This document shows positions 42,699 through 50,361 of a stretch of DNA of 64,000 nt, in pieces. Origin of the DNA: Parvibaculum sp041688015 (GTDB taxonomy: Bacteria > Pseudomonadota > Alphaproteobacteria > Parvibaculales > Parvibaculaceae); NCBI GenBank assembly GCA_041688015.1, contig JBDNIY010000014.1:1-64000 (forward strand), given 5' to 3'. A program made the position numbers and the translations under genes. The notes below the pieces were generated by a model that had not been told where the DNA came from, did no database searches, and saw nothing but the letters and a program-made list of their open reading frames with translations. The stretch's first letter is position 1. Every line of letters starts with the position of its first letter.

Positions 42699-43447
42699 TG
42701 ATTTGTGAAGACGTCAAAGCCGCGCTCTCAAGTTTCGACATATGTGTCGAAACCAGCGATGGCGCGCGCGTGGTCACCCATTGTCTGTACCCGTCATTTT
42801 CACCTGTGCATGTATTCGTTTCAAAATTTGGAGATGGCTATCACGTTCACGATGGTGGCGGCGCTTATCGCTCCGCCTGGAATCATGCGTGTGACGAAAA
42901 TGTCATTAACCGTGCCATGACGCGCCATTCGCAGAAATTCCGAGTAGTGGCGCTTAAAAGCACATTAGCCGTAGACGTTCCAAGCGCAGATTGGCTAAAG
43001 AGCGCAATATTGGCGGTGGCGAATGCTTCGTCTGCCGTGGCTTACGCGGCTGTTGAGCATGTTATAGCAACAAATGAGAACCGGCTGAAGGATCGCATTT
43101 TTGGGACGCTTAAGACCGTTGTCCGCGAAAAGTACATTGGCCGGGCCTATAGCGTAACTGGTCGTAGCGGCAAGATTCATGAGTTTGATTTTGGCGTAAA
43201 TCTTGATGACAGCCTGTTATTGATTGACGCTGTCTCTCCGCATCACGTTTCTGTATCTGCAAAATATGTCGCCTTTGCTGATGCGAGGGCAAATGACAAC
43301 GATCGTGCCTTGGGTAAGTTTGCCGTCTTTGATAAAATCTTGGATTCTGGAGATGTATCTCTAATGCAGCAGGTTGCTGATCTTGTGCCGATTGATGCGC
43401 TTGATGTCGGCGTACAAAGGGTTGTCGGCTATGCACGTATCGGATGA
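42698..43447 (+). CDS. Transposon cargo protein 2, DUF1828/DUF1829-like
   Basis: A 249-residue protein. The N-terminal part (FDICVETSDGARVVTHC, then FGDGYHVHDGGGAYRSAW) resembles DUF1828. The C-terminal part (GRSGKIHEFDFGVNLDDSLLLIDAVSP, then VAFADARANDNDRALGKFAVFDK) has the pattern of DUF1829. These domains occur together in proteins carried on mobile DNA; their activity is not established. The H-E-F-D-F and later acidic residues could form a nuclease-like centre, but that is speculation. Its start overlaps cargo gene 1 and its end overlaps cargo gene 3 by 17 bases, so it is the middle of a tightly coupled operon. Confidence 0.7.
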   Translation: MICEDVKAALSSFDICVETSDGARVVTHCLYPSFSPVHVFVSKFGDGYHVHDGGGAYRSAWNHACDENVINRAMTRHSQKFRVVALKSTLAVDVPSADWLKSAILAVANASSAVAYAAVEHVIATNENRLKDRIFGTLKTVVREKYIGRAYSVTGRSGKIHEFDFGVNLDDSLLLIDAVSPHHVSVSAKYVAFADARANDNDRALGKFAVFDKILDSGDVSLMQQVADLVPIDALDVGVQRVVGYARIG

Positions 43448-43601
43448 ACGGTTTTCGGAAACGGATGCCGACACGCAGCGCGATAAAATCGTGCGAGCAA
43501 TGATTGCTATGCCGCCCGCACCAAAGAAGCCAACCGCTAAGAAGAAACAGAGTCGCCCTAAGCCCGCAGATACTAAGACCAAGAAAAAGCCCACCAAGTA
43601 A
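43431..43601 (+). CDS. Transposon cargo protein 3, small Lys/Pro-rich protein
   Basis: A 56-residue protein starting at ATG 43431, within the end of cargo gene 2. The first half (MHVSDERFSETDADTQRDKIVRAMIAM) is a short helix. The second half is a very basic Pro/Lys tail (PPAPKKPTAKKKQSRPKPADTKTKKK split over the region) of the kind that binds nucleic acid or is disordered. Its stop codon lies in the loop of the operon terminator. Overlap with the preceding gene and the lack of any other reading frame argue that it is real; function unknown. Confidence 0.55.
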   Translation: MHVSDERFSETDADTQRDKIVRAMIAMPPAPKKPTAKKKQSRPKPADTKTKKKPTK

Positions 43602-43612
43602 GGTGGGCTTTT
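43585..43612 (+). terminator. Rho-independent terminator of the cargo operon
   Basis: AAAAGCCCACC pairs exactly with GGTGGGCTTTT around a six-base loop that contains the TAA stop of cargo gene 3. A run of T follows the stem. It should also limit read-through from the convergent transposase gene because the stem is A/T-flanked on both sides. Confidence 0.85.
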
Positions 43613-43767
43613 CAATGCTTCCTAGACTGTTTCTTTTTCCATCTGCGCCAGCGCATAAAACGTACAGCCTGAGCCTCAATATCAGGCGTGATTAGTTTGT
43701 TGATACGTTAAACGCTTGCCTTCGATGCCCTTAACGGCCTTGGCGGCTCGCTGTGCGTCTGTAACGC

Positions 43768-44619
43768 CTAGCGCCATGCTTCGTTATAGCGGAAGTCAAA
43801 CTCTGCCAGATAACGCTTCAAATGCTGCTGAGAGACGTGATGATAAGTGCCATTGATGCCGCGCTTCATCACTGAGAAGTAACCTTCAATGGTGTTTGTG
43901 TAGGCATTGCCACGGACGTACTCACCTGCACCGTGATTGACGGTCTCATGGGTGAAGTCTTTGTTCATACGGCGATACTGACCAGCATCGTCTGTCATGA
44001 GTGTTGTTTTGCTATCAAGCTGTTTCATCAAGATTGGGCGCAGCGTTTTTGCTGTGACGCTATGCACATGGTGCGAGCGTACACGGCCACCACGTTCGAC
44101 TAGAGAGAACACAATCTCTTTGCCCTGACCGCCAATGTTGCGGCTGTTGCGTTTCTTGGCGTGTTTGTTGGCCTCTTTGCCGCCGATGTACGTTTCATCG
44201 GCTTCCACCGTTTTGCCTTCACCTCCCATAGGAGTGTCAAACTTGGCTTCGCGCATACCTTCACGGATGCGATGAGCCATAAACCAAGCTGTACGATAGG
44301 AACCAAAGCCAAGCATCCGCCAAAGCTGATGAGCTGAAATGCCCTTCTTGCTTGCGGCCATGAGGTGCGTGGCGAGAAGCCATTTATGCAGCGGAATTTT
44401 TGAGCGCTCGTACAGGGTGCCAACGGTGGCAGTAAACGGCTTCTGACAGGCGCGGCACTTGTAAACACCGGGGCGAGTTGATTTGCCTTTGAGTTCTGTT
44501 ACTTCATCAATAACGCCGCAATGAGGGCAGACCGGACCTTCGGGCCAACGCAAAGCCTCGAAGTGCTTACGGGCTTCGTCTTCGTTGCTGTAAATTGGGT
44601 TTGTAAGGTCGCACGTCAT
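43768..44619 (-). CDS. IS1595-family (ISXO2-like) transposase
   Basis: A 283-residue transposase. A zinc ribbon at the N-terminus (CPHCG ... YKCRACQKPF) is followed by a helix-turn-helix-like region (KKGISAHQLWRMLGFGSYRTAWFM). The ISXO2 DDE/N domain contains VEADETYIGGKE (first Asp), LMTDDAGQY (second Asp), and GNAYTNTIEGYFSVMKRGINGTYHHVS (the Asn/Glu-bearing end). Length is normal and the frame is intact. It lies inside the right inverted repeat; cargo genes converge on it from the left. Confidence 0.93.
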   Translation of the reverse strand: MTCDLTNPIYSNEDEARKHFEALRWPEGPVCPHCGVIDEVTELKGKSTRPGVYKCRACQKPFTATVGTLYERSKIPLHKWLLATHLMAASKKGISAHQLWRMLGFGSYRTAWFMAHRIREGMREAKFDTPMGGEGKTVEADETYIGGKEANKHAKKRNSRNIGGQGKEIVFSLVERGGRVRSHHVHSVTAKTLRPILMKQLDSKTTLMTDDAGQYRRMNKDFTHETVNHGAGEYVRGNAYTNTIEGYFSVMKRGINGTYHHVSQQHLKRYLAEFDFRYNEAWR

Positions 44620-44657
44620 TTCAATCTCCTGTGTACTGAATATAGGAAATCAAACGC

Positions 44658-44680
44658 GGTACGTCATGTGCATAATTCCC
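44658..44680 (-). repeat. Right terminal inverted repeat of the IS1595-type element
   Basis: Reads GGTACGTCATGTGCAT and ends AATTCCC on the plus strand; reverse complement matches the left end at 20 of 23 positions. It is followed at 44681-44688 by the second copy of the CCCTCGAG target duplication and then the rest of the interrupted family B palindrome. Confidence 0.92.
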
Positions 44681-44752
44681 CCCTCGAGGGGGGAGGGTTA
44701 GGGAGGGGGTGCAGAGGTCAATGCTTTGCACCGCGTTTCCCTTAGGAAAATA

Positions 44753-44787
44753 AAAAGGGCCGAACTGTTTTCACAGTCCGGCCCTTT
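44753..44787 (-). terminator. Rho-independent terminator of the MBL-fold gene
   Basis: Read on the minus strand, AAAGGGCCGGACTG pairs with CAGTTCGGCCCTTTT (one mismatch) around a short A-rich loop and is followed by a T-rich run. It sits about 60 bases after the stop of the MBL-fold gene. Confidence 0.8.
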
Positions 44788-44849
44788 CGTCTTGGACGCT
44801 CCCTAAACGTAGCGTCTGTCGTGAAGGTCTTACGCCTTCATCAATTCAC

Positions 44850-46162
44850 TTACTTCTGATTATGCTCGCCGACAATCTGCAAAGACTGACGCTCAGCAAA
44901 TCCGAAAATACCTTTAGACATCAGCGAAGCTTCGGCCTTGCGCCGTGCGGCATAAACCTCTGCGCGCACGCCATGCACCTCAATGTCATCAGGCGCGGCA
45001 AGCCCTGCCATCTCCGCAATGTGGCAAGCCAGTCGCAAATCGCCTGCGGCCACCAGTTCGGTCGCGCGTTTGGCCAGCGCCTTGGCACCGCCCGCCAGAT
45101 GCGCCATTTCTGCGGCCAGCGCGGCTTCCGACGCAGGCTTCAAGTTAGCCGGATTGCCGTCATACCAGCCGCCATAGAGACGCCAAATATTGTGGACAAT
45201 AAATTCAGGCTCGTCATAGACAGGCTGCAAATAGGGCTTGTCCATCAGATGCGCGGGCACCTTCACCGAATGGATGATCTCGTCCAAACGCGCGCCATTG
45301 TTCATCATATCGACGGTCTGCGTTACCAGGGTTTCAAGCGCCGAGGCAATGTTGCCAAGCACTGTGGCAATGCGCGCCTTGCCGCCAATCGGCAAGCCAT
45401 GCGCAGGCAGCAAAAGCTCAGGCTCCTTGGCAATCATTTCGCGAAGCGCTTTGGCCCATTCCAGCGGATAACGCTGAACCTTCTGCGGATTACCCGCATT
45501 GGGAAAAACCCAAGTCACGAAATCGCCTGAGCAGATCGCTTTGTGTTCAGGCACATAGGCCCAAAGATGATCGTCGGTTTCGCCGATGGCGTGATGCAAT
45601 TCAAAATGCAGATCACCGACTTTGATGTCGAGGCGGTCGCGGAACGTCGTATCAGGATCAATCCACGGATCAGGGCCAAAGCGACGCGGGCTGTCGCCAC
45701 CGCCGCCCAGCCCCATGCGCAGCTCGGTGGCGGGTGCAAACTGGCGGGCATTGATCGTAAAGTTATAACCATTCGTCGCCTCATAGCGACGGAAGCGCGG
45801 CAACACATTTTCGTGGCCGATGATGCGCGGACGGCGATGGCCCTTTTCGCAGGCCTCGCAGATAAAATGATTGGTGCCACCCACATGATCGGCATGACCA
45901 TGCGTGTAGCAAATGTGATTGACCGGCTCGTGGTCCATTTGCGTAGCGACTGGAGGACGCCACCACCAAAGGCTTCAAGGCTTGTGTCAAACAGCACCAA
46001 CCCGTCGCCGGACTTGAAAGTCACGACATGGGAAAAGGCTTCGATCAGCGCGATGCCATTGCCCAGCTCCGACAGTTCCATGGTCGGGCGATTGACGAGG
46101 CCCGCGCCTTCGTAAATGTTGTTGTCGATAAAGCGTTCAGACAGCGCCAACAAATCGGCCAT
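44850..46162 (-). pseudogene. Alkylsulfatase-like MBL-fold hydrolase, single-base frameshift
   Basis: Two overlapping frames make up one protein of about 437 residues. The first runs from ATG 46162 (behind GGGGGAA) as MADLLALSERF through GVLQSLRKWT. The second begins near 45930 with EPVNHICYTHGHADHVGG, which has the HxHxDH zinc motif, then HHAIGETDDHLW, LLLPAHGLPI and an alkylsulfatase dimerisation domain (QPVYDEPEFIVHNIWRLYGGWYDG). One missing base near 45930-45936 (for example ACC GAC GAG reduced to ACC ACG AG) explains the break. The SCP2 domain of full alkylsulfatases is absent. It may be a sequencing error or real decay; the downstream frame remains perfectly conserved. Confidence 0.8.
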
Positions 46163-46289
46163 GAATTCCCCCTGAAGTGGTTTTCGCGATTGTGGCGCGA
46201 ACCCTTTCACGGGGACAGCTTGAGCGTCGAGATGCTTTGATTCTAATTCCGCAATGCGGAATTATAGGTCTCACCTCATTTTTCGGGCC

Positions 46290-47141
46290 TCATTTTTCGA
46301 TCAACCCGACGGCCTTGCCGATGGTGCGGTCAAGAAAGCGTTTGGGCAGCCGCTGGGGGATGGTCCAGTTCGTCAGCTTCTTGCGCAGCACGGCATAGCG
46401 CACCTTAGGCTTGGCGGTGGTCAGCGCCTTGAAGATGACGCGGCCAATGCGTTCAGGCGGAAGGCCGGTCTTGCCGCTGGCGAGGAAATAATCGCGGAAT
46501 TTCACCAGCGAGGGATAATAGGCGCTATTGGCGTAAGGCGTAATGTCCACCTGCTCGGCCTTGTCCCAGATGGCGGTTTTGACCGCGCCGGGACCGATGA
46601 TGATGACGTCGATGCCGAACAACAGCAACTCGCGGCGCAGACTTTCCGACATGCCTTCGAGAGCAAATTTCGATGTGGAATAAGGCCCGACAAAGGGCGC
46701 GGCCTGTTTGCCGCCGACCGAAGAAATATTGATGATGCGACCCGGCGCACCTTTGAGCGCGCGGTCAGCGCCCAGCAGCGGCGCAAACGACTGAGTGACG
46801 AGGAAGGGGCCGGTGACATTCACTTCCATTTGCTGGCGGAACTCATCGACATTGAGATCGAGCAGCGGCCCCGAAACCCCGATGCCCGCGTTATTGACGA
46901 GCCCAAACAGCTTTTCGCCGTTCAAAGCCACGCGCACCTCGCCCGCCGCACGCTTGATGGCCGGCTCGTCGGTGACGTCAAATAGAAGCGGCACAAAATT
47001 AGTGCCAAATTCAGCCTTGAGGCGTTCGCCGTCAGCCGTCTTACGGACGCTGCCAAAGACGCGAAAACCTTTACCGATCAAGACCTTGGTCGCGCCCCAA
47101 CCAATACCGCTCGAGACCCCTGTGATAACAACGCTCTTCAT
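46290..47141 (-). CDS. Short-chain dehydrogenase/reductase (SDR) family protein
   Basis: A 283-residue NAD(P)-dependent oxidoreductase. Nucleotide motif TGVSSGIG at the N-terminus, LVNNAGIG, catalytic Ser in INISSVGG and Tyr-Lys in YSTSKFALEG. The C-terminal region after PGAVKTAIWDKA is longer than in minimal SDRs and shapes an unknown substrate pocket; it resembles SDRs acting on steroids or lipids. It stands 128 bases upstream of the MBL gene start on the same strand. Confidence 0.85.
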   Translation of the reverse strand: MKSVVITGVSSGIGWGATKVLIGKGFRVFGSVRKTADGERLKAEFGTNFVPLLFDVTDEPAIKRAAGEVRVALNGEKLFGLVNNAGIGVSGPLLDLNVDEFRQQMEVNVTGPFLVTQSFAPLLGADRALKGAPGRIINISSVGGKQAAPFVGPYSTSKFALEGMSESLRRELLLFGIDVIIIGPGAVKTAIWDKAEQVDITPYANSAYYPSLVKFRDYFLASGKTGLPPERIGRVIFKALTTAKPKVRYAVLRKKLTNWTIPQRLPKRFLDRTIGKAVGLIEK

Positions 47142-47189
47142 TGAACTCTCCCCAAAATGACCCGTCGGATAAAAATGGTCACTCAGGTC

Positions 47190-47636
47190 TCAGAGATCAA
47201 GCTCGTAGCGTAGCCAATCGATGCGGGTTGCCACTTTGTCATAAAGCGTTTGTGCGGTGGTGTTGTCGCGCTCGGTTTGCCAATAGAGCCTGAGCCAACC
47301 CTCGCGGCGCCCCCGCGCCGCCAGTGCCTCAATCAAAGCACGCCCCGCCCCTGTGCCGCGTGCTTCCCGGCGCACGAACAGGTCTTCCAGATAGCAGACA
47401 GGTTTGGGGCTCCAGGTTTCGGCGTGGAGCAACGCATGAGCAAAGCCGAGCGGACCGCCTTCATCATCCTCGGCAATCAAGCCGATCAACGCGCCCGCCG
47501 TGAGCCGCGCAAATGTATCGTCGGAGACGTCGAGCGATAATTCCGACTGATAAAACGTGAGATAGCCCGCCCACATCTCATCCCATGCAGCGCGGTCGCG
47601 CGGTTCGAGAGGCCGGATGTTGAGGCTCGTTTTCAT
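47190..47636 (-). CDS. GNAT-family N-acetyltransferase
   Basis: A 148-residue acetyltransferase with the standard GNAT order: N-terminal IRPLEPRDRAAWDEMWAGY, beta4 CYLEDLFVRREARGTGAGRALIEAL with the acetyl-CoA pyrophosphate loop (R-x-x-G-x-G/A) and C-terminal LYWQTERDNTTAQTLYDKVA. The substrate is unknown. ATG 47636 (MKTSLNIRPL) is chosen: the frame continues upstream to 47798 only through a REP-like repeat, which gives an artefactual Gly/Arg-rich leader. Confidence 0.88.
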   Translation of the reverse strand: MKTSLNIRPLEPRDRAAWDEMWAGYLTFYQSELSLDVSDDTFARLTAGALIGLIAEDDEGGPLGFAHALLHAETWSPKPVCYLEDLFVRREARGTGAGRALIEALAARGRREGWLRLYWQTERDNTTAQTLYDKVATRIDWLRYELDL

Positions 47637-47654
47637 CAATAAATCTTTGCTTGA

Positions 47655-47790
47655 TAGCCCTCCCCCTTGAGGGGGGAGGGTTGGGAGGGGGTGAAGCCAC
47701 AGGTTGCGAGGATAAAGAGTCTTTCGAAGAAGCACCCCCACCCTCCGCACCCTTCGGGCGCTCCTCCCTCCCCCCTCAAGGGGGAGGGTT
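47655..47790. repeat. REP-like palindromes, family B, inverted pair
   Basis: CCCTCCCCCTTGAGGGGGGA and GGGTTGGGAGGGGGTGAAGC at the left are mirrored at the right by CCCTCCCCCC and TCAAGGGGGAGGG, with CACCCTCCGCACCCTTCGGG between. The two palindromes face each other, like the family A pairs. It lies between the GNAT gene and the SDR gene. Confidence 0.85.
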
Positions 47791-47811
47791 AAGAGCAAGG
47801 GCTATCTTGGC

Positions 47812-48576
47812 TCACGAAATCGTCGCGCCACCATCAATGACCATGCTCTGGCCGGTCATGAAAGCGCCTGCAGAACTGGCGAGAAAAACCGCCGCGCCTG
47901 CAATCTCATCAGGCATCCCGATGCGCTTGAGGGGCGCGCCCGCTGTTGAGCGTTCGAGAATTTCGGGATTGTCCCACAGCGCCTTGGCAAACTTCGTCTT
48001 GATGAGGCCCGGCGCGATGCAATTGGCGCGCACATTATAGGGGCCATTTTCAACGGCGAGATTGCGGGCCAACTGAAAGTCAGCCGCCTTGGACAAGCAA
48101 TAAGCGCCCAGCACCGGCGAGCCCTTGAGACCACCGATGGACGAGACAATGATGATCGAGCCATCCTTGCGTTCGATCATCTGGGGCAGGACCATATTGC
48201 TGAGCCAATGATTTGATTTGACGTTGGACGACATGATCTTGTCGAAGGCGTCGTCCGGGATGTCGCGCGAAGAGCCGAAGAAAGGGTTCACCGCCGCATT
48301 GCAGACCAGAATATCGATCTTGCCCCATTTGGCGTTGGTGGTATCGACGAGGCGTTGCAGGTCGCCCTTGTCGGCGATGTTGCAGGGCACAGCAATGGCT
48401 GCGTCTTTGTGCTTTGCGTTGATCTCGCCCGCGACCTTGTCGCAGGCATCCGCCTTGCGGCTCGAGACGACAACCTTGGCACCATGCTCAGCCAGACGAT
48501 GCACAATCGCCTCGCCAATGCCCTTGGTGGATCCGGTGACGATGGCAACCTTGCCAGTCAAATCAAACAGCGACAT
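47812..48576 (-). CDS. SDR family oxidoreductase
   Basis: A 254-residue classical short-chain dehydrogenase: VTGSTKGIGEAI for NAD(P), CNAAVNPFFG in place of NNAG, catalytic Ser in IIVSSIGGLKG, YCLSKAA with the Tyr-x-x-x-Lys pair, and a C-terminal GQSMVIDGG typical of the FabG/DHRS4-like branch. The CNAAVNP variant is the one seen in DHRS4-type carbonyl reductases. No operon partner is evident. Confidence 0.88.
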   Translation of the reverse strand: MSLFDLTGKVAIVTGSTKGIGEAIVHRLAEHGAKVVVSSRKADACDKVAGEINAKHKDAAIAVPCNIADKGDLQRLVDTTNAKWGKIDILVCNAAVNPFFGSSRDIPDDAFDKIMSSNVKSNHWLSNMVLPQMIERKDGSIIIVSSIGGLKGSPVLGAYCLSKAADFQLARNLAVENGPYNVRANCIAPGLIKTKFAKALWDNPEILERSTAGAPLKRIGMPDEIAGAAVFLASSAGAFMTGQSMVIDGGATIS

Positions 48577-48778
48577 GAGACTCTCCCTATTATGGCCGTA
48601 TTCTGAATATAATGATTATGCCGATTTTTGTTCTCGCGTCCGCCGGTCTTTGCTAGTTTCCTCGCCGGGGTACGCGAAATCTGATGTCTTTCTACACCAA
48701 AAGGCATGGTTTTTTAAAGGGCGGCGCTTGATGCACCCGCCACCCGCCGAATTGAGATTGGAAAAAAAGAGAATGCTG

Positions 48779-49444
48779 ATGAAACGGACCATCATGGTAG
48801 CAGTGGTGAGCACCTTCGCGCTCACAGCCTGCCAGACACAAGACGCCTATACCGGCCAACAAAAGACCAACAAGGCGACTTATGGCGCGGCCATCGGTGC
48901 TGTCGCAGGTGCGCTGGGTGCCGGCCTTCTCGGCGGCGGCAATGCCGGTGATCGTCGTACCCGGGCGCTGATCGGTGCAGGCGTTGGCGGCCTCGCCGGT
49001 GGCGGCATCGGCTATTATATGGACAGTCAGGAAAAAGAACTGACGCAACAACTGCGCTCCACAGGCGTCAGCGTCACCCGCGTCGGCAATGACATCATCT
49101 TGAACATGCCGGGCAATGTGACCTTCGCCACCAATTCCTTCAACATCAACGCCAATTTCTATCAGGTGTTAAACTCGGTCGCGATTGTGCTGAAGAAATA
49201 CAACAAGACGCTGATCGACGTGACGGGCCACACAGATTCGACAGGCAGCGCCGACTACAACATGCAGCTGTCGCAACAGCGTGCCAATAGCGTCGCTCAA
49301 TATCTGGTCAGTCAGGGAACGGACACACGCCGCTTCCTCGTCAATGGCGCAGGCGAAAGCCAGCCGATTGCCTCCAACCAGACCGCGTCAGGTCGCGAAC
49401 AAAACCGCCGCGTCGAAATCAAGCTGACGCCGCTCACGCAATGA
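48779..49444 (+). CDS. OmpA-family lipoprotein with glycine zipper
   Basis: A 221-residue envelope protein. The signal peptide ends in TFALTACQTQD, a lipobox, so it should be lipidated. A glycine-zipper segment (GAAIGAVAGALGAGLLGGG, later GAGVGGLAGGGIGYYMD) follows, then a C-terminal OmpA domain with FATNSFNINANFYQVLNSV, GHTDSTGSADYNMQLSQQRA and NRRVEIKL, which binds peptidoglycan. It resembles YiaD-like outer-membrane lipoproteins. ATG 48779 (MKRTIM) is preferred to 48773 or the long upstream frame from 48218, which overlaps the SDR gene. Confidence 0.9.
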   Translation: MKRTIMVAVVSTFALTACQTQDAYTGQQKTNKATYGAAIGAVAGALGAGLLGGGNAGDRRTRALIGAGVGGLAGGGIGYYMDSQEKELTQQLRSTGVSVTRVGNDIILNMPGNVTFATNSFNINANFYQVLNSVAIVLKKYNKTLIDVTGHTDSTGSADYNMQLSQQRANSVAQYLVSQGTDTRRFLVNGAGESQPIASNQTASGREQNRRVEIKLTPLTQ

Positions 49445-49463
49445 TTTGAAACACACCAAACGA

Positions 49464-49505
49464 AAAATGCCCCGCCCCCTTTAATCAAAGGGGGCGGGGC
49501 ATTTT
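49464..49505 (+). terminator. Rho-independent terminator of the OmpA-family gene
   Basis: AAAATGCCCCGCCCCCTTT pairs perfectly with the complementary arm ending GGGGCATTTT around an AATC loop, 19 bases after the stop codon. It is one of the strongest hairpins in the window. Confidence 0.92.
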
Positions 49506-49534
49506 AGTTTTAAGTACCGTCATTTTTAGATGCC

Positions 49535-49612
49535 GTCTTGCCCCGGCTTGACCGGGGCATCCAGCTTTGATGCGCCGCCGTATGGATGGCCCGATCAAGT
49601 CGGGCCATGGCG
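49535..49612. repeat. REP-like palindromes, family A, inverted pair
   Basis: GCCCCGGCTTGACCGGGGCA and, 30 bases on, GGCCCGATCAAGTCGGGCC: two face-to-face hairpins of the family seen at 38309, 54171, 55249 and 57616. Located just outside the 56-base direct repeat. Confidence 0.85.
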
Positions 49613-49635
49613 TATTTTTGGAGAATAGCGTTCCC

Positions 49636-49691
49636 CCCTCAAACAACAAAGTGCGTCAGCGGATTATAAGGCATATCCGTATTGCCATAAT
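49636..49691. repeat. 56-bp direct repeat, left copy (orphan 3' end of the dinB-like gene)
   Basis: Begins CCCTCAAACAACAAAGTGCG and is identical over 56 bases to 50306-50361. On the minus strand this copy encodes the last residues of the DinB-like protein (GNTDMPYNPLTHFVV and stop) with no gene body attached. Together with the other copy it brackets the HEPN-like gene. Confidence 0.97.
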
Positions 49692-49727
49692 ACGACAGTT
49701 CAGAACAGAGGTTCACGTATCCAAATG

Positions 49728-50300
49728 TCATTCCCAATGCTTATTCCACTCTGATAGTGCCACTTGGTAAATGCGGTCAAAATCGTCCCATCCAAGGCTC
49801 AGCATAGGTTCAATTAGTACGCCGGAATTTTCCTTAGAACCTTTTAAGGTCTCGTCTGCGTCAATTTCCTTGTCTGCATCTTTATCAGACTTTGGTGCTG
49901 CATACCGGCTTGACCAGTAAAGAAGTGATTTTATTCGCAACAAACGTCGTCGATCGTCAACAGGAAGCTTAGGCAGACCAGCTTCACCCCATAACGCCAC
50001 AACGTCGTGTGAGGGTCGAACATGAGTTACGTTCTTCGGCGCAACTCCTGATGCAACCTTTCGCGCAATTACAGCCTTGATAATTAATTCAATTGCAATC
50101 GCAGCTTCTCGACGGGAGCTTTCATCAACGGCGACCCAAGGAGTCCCCCCATAGTGCATGGCTTCTGCAGCTTTCTCCAAGGCATCATTAGAAATGCTGT
50201 GAGACAGCACATAAGAAGTGTAATGAGCGTTCACAGCTTTCGCCCAATAGTGAAGAGGAGCACGACGACGTATTTCATGGATCGATTCAACATCAGTCAT
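49728..50300 (-). CDS. HEPN-like protein on a small inserted segment
   Basis: A 190-residue helical protein. After a Tyr/His-rich start (LHYWAKAVNAHYTSYVLSHS) the core EAAIAIELIIKAVIARKV, then HDVVALWGEAGLPKLPVDDRRRLLRIKSLLYWSSRYAAP has the helix pattern and conserved E-L-x-x-K-A and S/T-H-D-x-x-x-L signatures of HEPN/AbiV-type domains, often found in RNases of toxin-antitoxin and phage-defence systems. The R-x4-6-H catalytic motif is not clearly present. The ATG at 50300 uses GAGGGTAGC, contributed by the direct repeat, and follows the dinB-like stop by 8 bases. The gene is AT-richer than its neighbours and flanked by 56-base repeats, so it was inserted. Confidence 0.65.
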   Translation of the reverse strand: MTDVESIHEIRRRAPLHYWAKAVNAHYTSYVLSHSISNDALEKAAEAMHYGGTPWVAVDESSRREAAIAIELIIKAVIARKVASGVAPKNVTHVRPSHDVVALWGEAGLPKLPVDDRRRLLRIKSLLYWSSRYAAPKSDKDADKEIDADETLKGSKENSGVLIEPMLSLGWDDFDRIYQVALSEWNKHWE

Positions 50301-50305
50301 TGCTA

Positions 50306-50361
50306 CCCTCAAACAACAAAGTGCGTCAGCGGATTATAAGGCATATCCGTATTGCCATAAT
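50306..50361. repeat. 56-bp direct repeat, right copy (3' end of the intact dinB-like gene)
   Basis: Identical to 49636-49691. It spans the stop codon and last 17 or so codons of the DinB-like gene. Because the end is duplicated, insertion of the intervening 670 bases left the dinB-like gene whole. Confidence 0.97.

Larger units (their letters stand above)
42093..44680. mobile_element. Complete IS1595/ISXO2-type transposon with three cargo genes
   Basis: A 2588-base element with 23-base terminal inverted repeats at 42093-42115 and 44658-44680 (20 of 23 positions identical; ends GGGACTTATGCAC and GGGAATTATGCAC) and a perfect 8-base target duplication CCCTCGAG on both sides. The transposase gene is on the minus strand at the right. 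Three closely packed cargo genes run toward it on the plus strand, with a strong terminator between. Passenger genes are known in IS1595-family elements. The intact duplication suggests a fairly recent insertion, and the transposase frame is unbroken, so the element may still be active. Confidence 0.92.

Noticed and set aside
47640..47798. N-terminal extension of the GNAT protein
   Set aside because: It consists of translated REP-like repeat; the true start is the ATG at 47636.
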